7,279 nucleotides of DNA from Campylobacterales bacterium (GTDB lineage Bacteria > Campylobacterota > Campylobacteria > Campylobacterales > JALSKU01). Positions 6,589 to 7,279 of the stretch are shown here, piece after piece; position 1 is the stretch's first letter, and the number at the start of each line of letters is the position of its first letter. The translations under genes were made by a program, and so were the position numbers. The stretch is from the NCBI GenBank assembly GCA_027038335.1, contig JALVWI010000284.1, positions 1-7,279 on the forward strand, read 5' to 3'. Below the pieces are notes generated by a model. The model was not told where the DNA came from. It did no database searches and saw only the letters and a program-made list of their open reading frames with translations.

Positions 6589-6615
6589 GGTTTTATAGTG
6601 ATCAGCTATAAAACC
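6589..6615. repeat. Perfect 10-bp inverted repeat between the second permease and the stress-protein gene
   Basis: GGTTTTATAG (6589-6598) and CTATAAAACC (6606-6615) pair perfectly around the loop TGATCAG, 8 nt after the permease stop. It is preceded by GGCGGCGG (6583-6590), G-rich for this genome. Downstream on the plus strand comes TAATAAAAAAC, not a T-run, so it is not a textbook intrinsic terminator. Plausible roles are partial attenuation, 3'-end protection of the permease mRNA, or an operator for the last gene. Confidence 0.5.
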
Positions 6616-6644
6616 TAATAAAAAACTATTTTAAAGGAGATAAG

Positions 6645-7169
6645 ATGAAAAGAAATCATTTAGTAGCTGTTTATGACTCACATGAGGAAGCAGCAAAAGC
6701 GATAGAGGCATTGGTCAATCAAGCAAAGATCAAACAAACTGATATATCTATCGTAGGAAAAGGAGCAAACGGAGAGCCAAAAGATACCTTTGAGGTTCAA
6801 AAAGAGAACAAAGATATACTTTTTTGGGGAGAACAAGGTGCTCTATGGGGTGGTGCATTAGGATTTTTAATGGGTGCTTTTGCTAGTTTTATTCCGGGTT
6901 TTGGACCTTTACTAGCAGCGGGTCCGGTTATATCATCTCTTGCCGGAGCTCTTAGTGCGGCAGCTATCATAGGAAGTGCTGCAGCTTTGACAGGCTGGTT
7001 TGTAGATCTTGGTATCGAAGAAGCAGAGGCTCATAGATATGCAGATCTTCTAAAAGAAGGCAAGATAGTAGTTTTGGTTCACTCAAAAGATAAAGCAGAA
7101 TTAGAAAAAGCAAAAGATGCTTTAAAAGAGACAAAAACAGACGATATAAAAATATATGGGCACCTCTAA
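6645..7169 (+). CDS. General-stress-type protein with glycine-rich hydrophobic core (YflT/DUF1269-like)
   Basis: A 174-residue protein in three parts. An N-terminal alpha/beta domain (about 3-40, HLVAVYDSHEEAAKAIEAL then ISIVGKG) resembles the ferredoxin-like unit of YflT-type heat/general-stress proteins. A long Gly/Ala-rich hydrophobic stretch (about 63-120, with GALWGGALGFLMGAF and LAAGPVISSLAGALSAAA) could form a membrane hairpin or glycine-zipper. A C-terminal alpha/beta unit (about 128-172, RYADLLKEGKIVVLVHS then DDIKIYG) mirrors the first. Such proteins are annotated as stress proteins with no defined activity; the biochemical role is unknown. GGAG at 6636-6639, 5 nt from the ATG, is a strong ribosome site. 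It lies 63 nt after the second permease, with a hairpin in the gap, so it may be expressed at a different level from the transporters. Confidence 0.75.
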   Translation: MKRNHLVAVYDSHEEAAKAIEALVNQAKIKQTDISIVGKGANGEPKDTFEVQKENKDILFWGEQGALWGGALGFLMGAFASFIPGFGPLLAAGPVISSLAGALSAAAIIGSAAALTGWFVDLGIEEAEAHRYADLLKEGKIVVLVHSKDKAELEKAKDALKETKTDDIKIYGHL

Positions 7170-7193
7170 CAATAGATAATACCCACAACATCT

Positions 7194-7279
7194 TCAGCTT
7201 TTGTATAGACGAGGCACATCTTTGAAGGCTTAGCCGTAGCTAAGTTGAAAAGATGTAACGAAGTATATACGAAAGCTGA
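7194..7279. repeat. Nested long inverted repeat at the right window edge
   Basis: Three coaxial stems share one centre. The outer stem is TCAGCTTTTGTATA (7194-7207) with TATACGAAAGCTGA (7266-7279), 14 pairs including one G-T. The middle stem is ACATCTTT (7216-7223) with AAAGATGT (7249-7256), 8 perfect pairs. The inner stem is CTTAGC (7229-7234) with GCTAAG (7239-7244), around loop CGTA. Short internal loops (GACGAGGC against AACGAAGTA; GAAGG against TTGA) separate them. It starts 24 nt after the stress-protein stop. The outer arm ends exactly at the last base of the window, so it may extend further. It could be a palindromic intergenic element (REP/MITE-like), a structured 3' end, or part of an ncRNA. 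No intrinsic-terminator T-run is visible within the window. Confidence 0.6.

Noticed and set aside
6589..6615. Rho-independent terminator after the second permease
   Set aside because: The stem is strong, but an A-rich rather than T-rich tract follows on the transcribed strand, and there is no T-run in the other direction either.
6967..7191. Minus-strand open frame, leucine-rich
   Set aside because: Antisense to the stress-protein gene; its leucine richness comes from reading the A/G-rich sense strand backwards.
1..7279. Mobile element, defence system or CRISPR in the window
   Set aside because: No transposase, integrase, nuclease, reverse transcriptase, Cas gene or regularly spaced direct repeat was seen; the inverted repeats found do not flank a recognisable mobile gene.

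Overview
The window is AT-rich and compactly organised. It looks like a chromosomal segment of a free-living Campylobacterota (Sulfurimonas/Sulfurovum/Arcobacter-like) bacterium. The basis is base composition, codon use rich in AAA/TTT/ATA, TATAAT-type -10 boxes without clear -35 boxes, and the style of the encoded proteins. The genus is inference. No rRNA, tRNA, CRISPR array, transposase or phage gene is visible.

Layout: the left third (1-2246, minus strand) is phosphoenolpyruvate synthase (ppsA), intact in frame from its ATG but cut by the left window edge just before its extreme C-terminus. A 170-bp divergent intergenic region follows. It carries an AT-rich promoter for ppsA and, on the other side, a TATAAT promoter plus a TTAAC-N4-GTTAA dyad for a Crp/Fnr-superfamily regulator (2417-3139, plus strand). 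Downstream, all genes are on the plus strand: an APC-superfamily permease (3323-4642), an HdeD/DUF308-type membrane protein (4715-5275), a second paralogous APC permease (5283-6581) and a glycine-rich, membrane-hairpin general-stress-type protein (6645-7169). The gaps between these genes hold several inverted repeats, and the window ends inside or at the edge of an 86-nt nested inverted repeat.

How the genes may work together: PpsA makes PEP from pyruvate and is probably functionally independent of the right-hand cluster. The right-hand genes look like a regulator plus a stress-linked membrane cassette. Two related amino-acid/amine-type transporters sandwich an HdeD-like protein, and the cluster closes with a stress protein. 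HdeD and APC antiporters are associated with acid resistance in enterobacteria, so an envelope, pH or osmotic stress role is a reasonable hypothesis. No decarboxylase or other substrate-defining enzyme is in view, so substrate and stimulus stay unknown. I see no clear evidence for a wholly new molecular system. The most unusual content is the conserved-looking cassette, the atypical recognition helix of the regulator and the dense RNA/DNA secondary structure between the genes.
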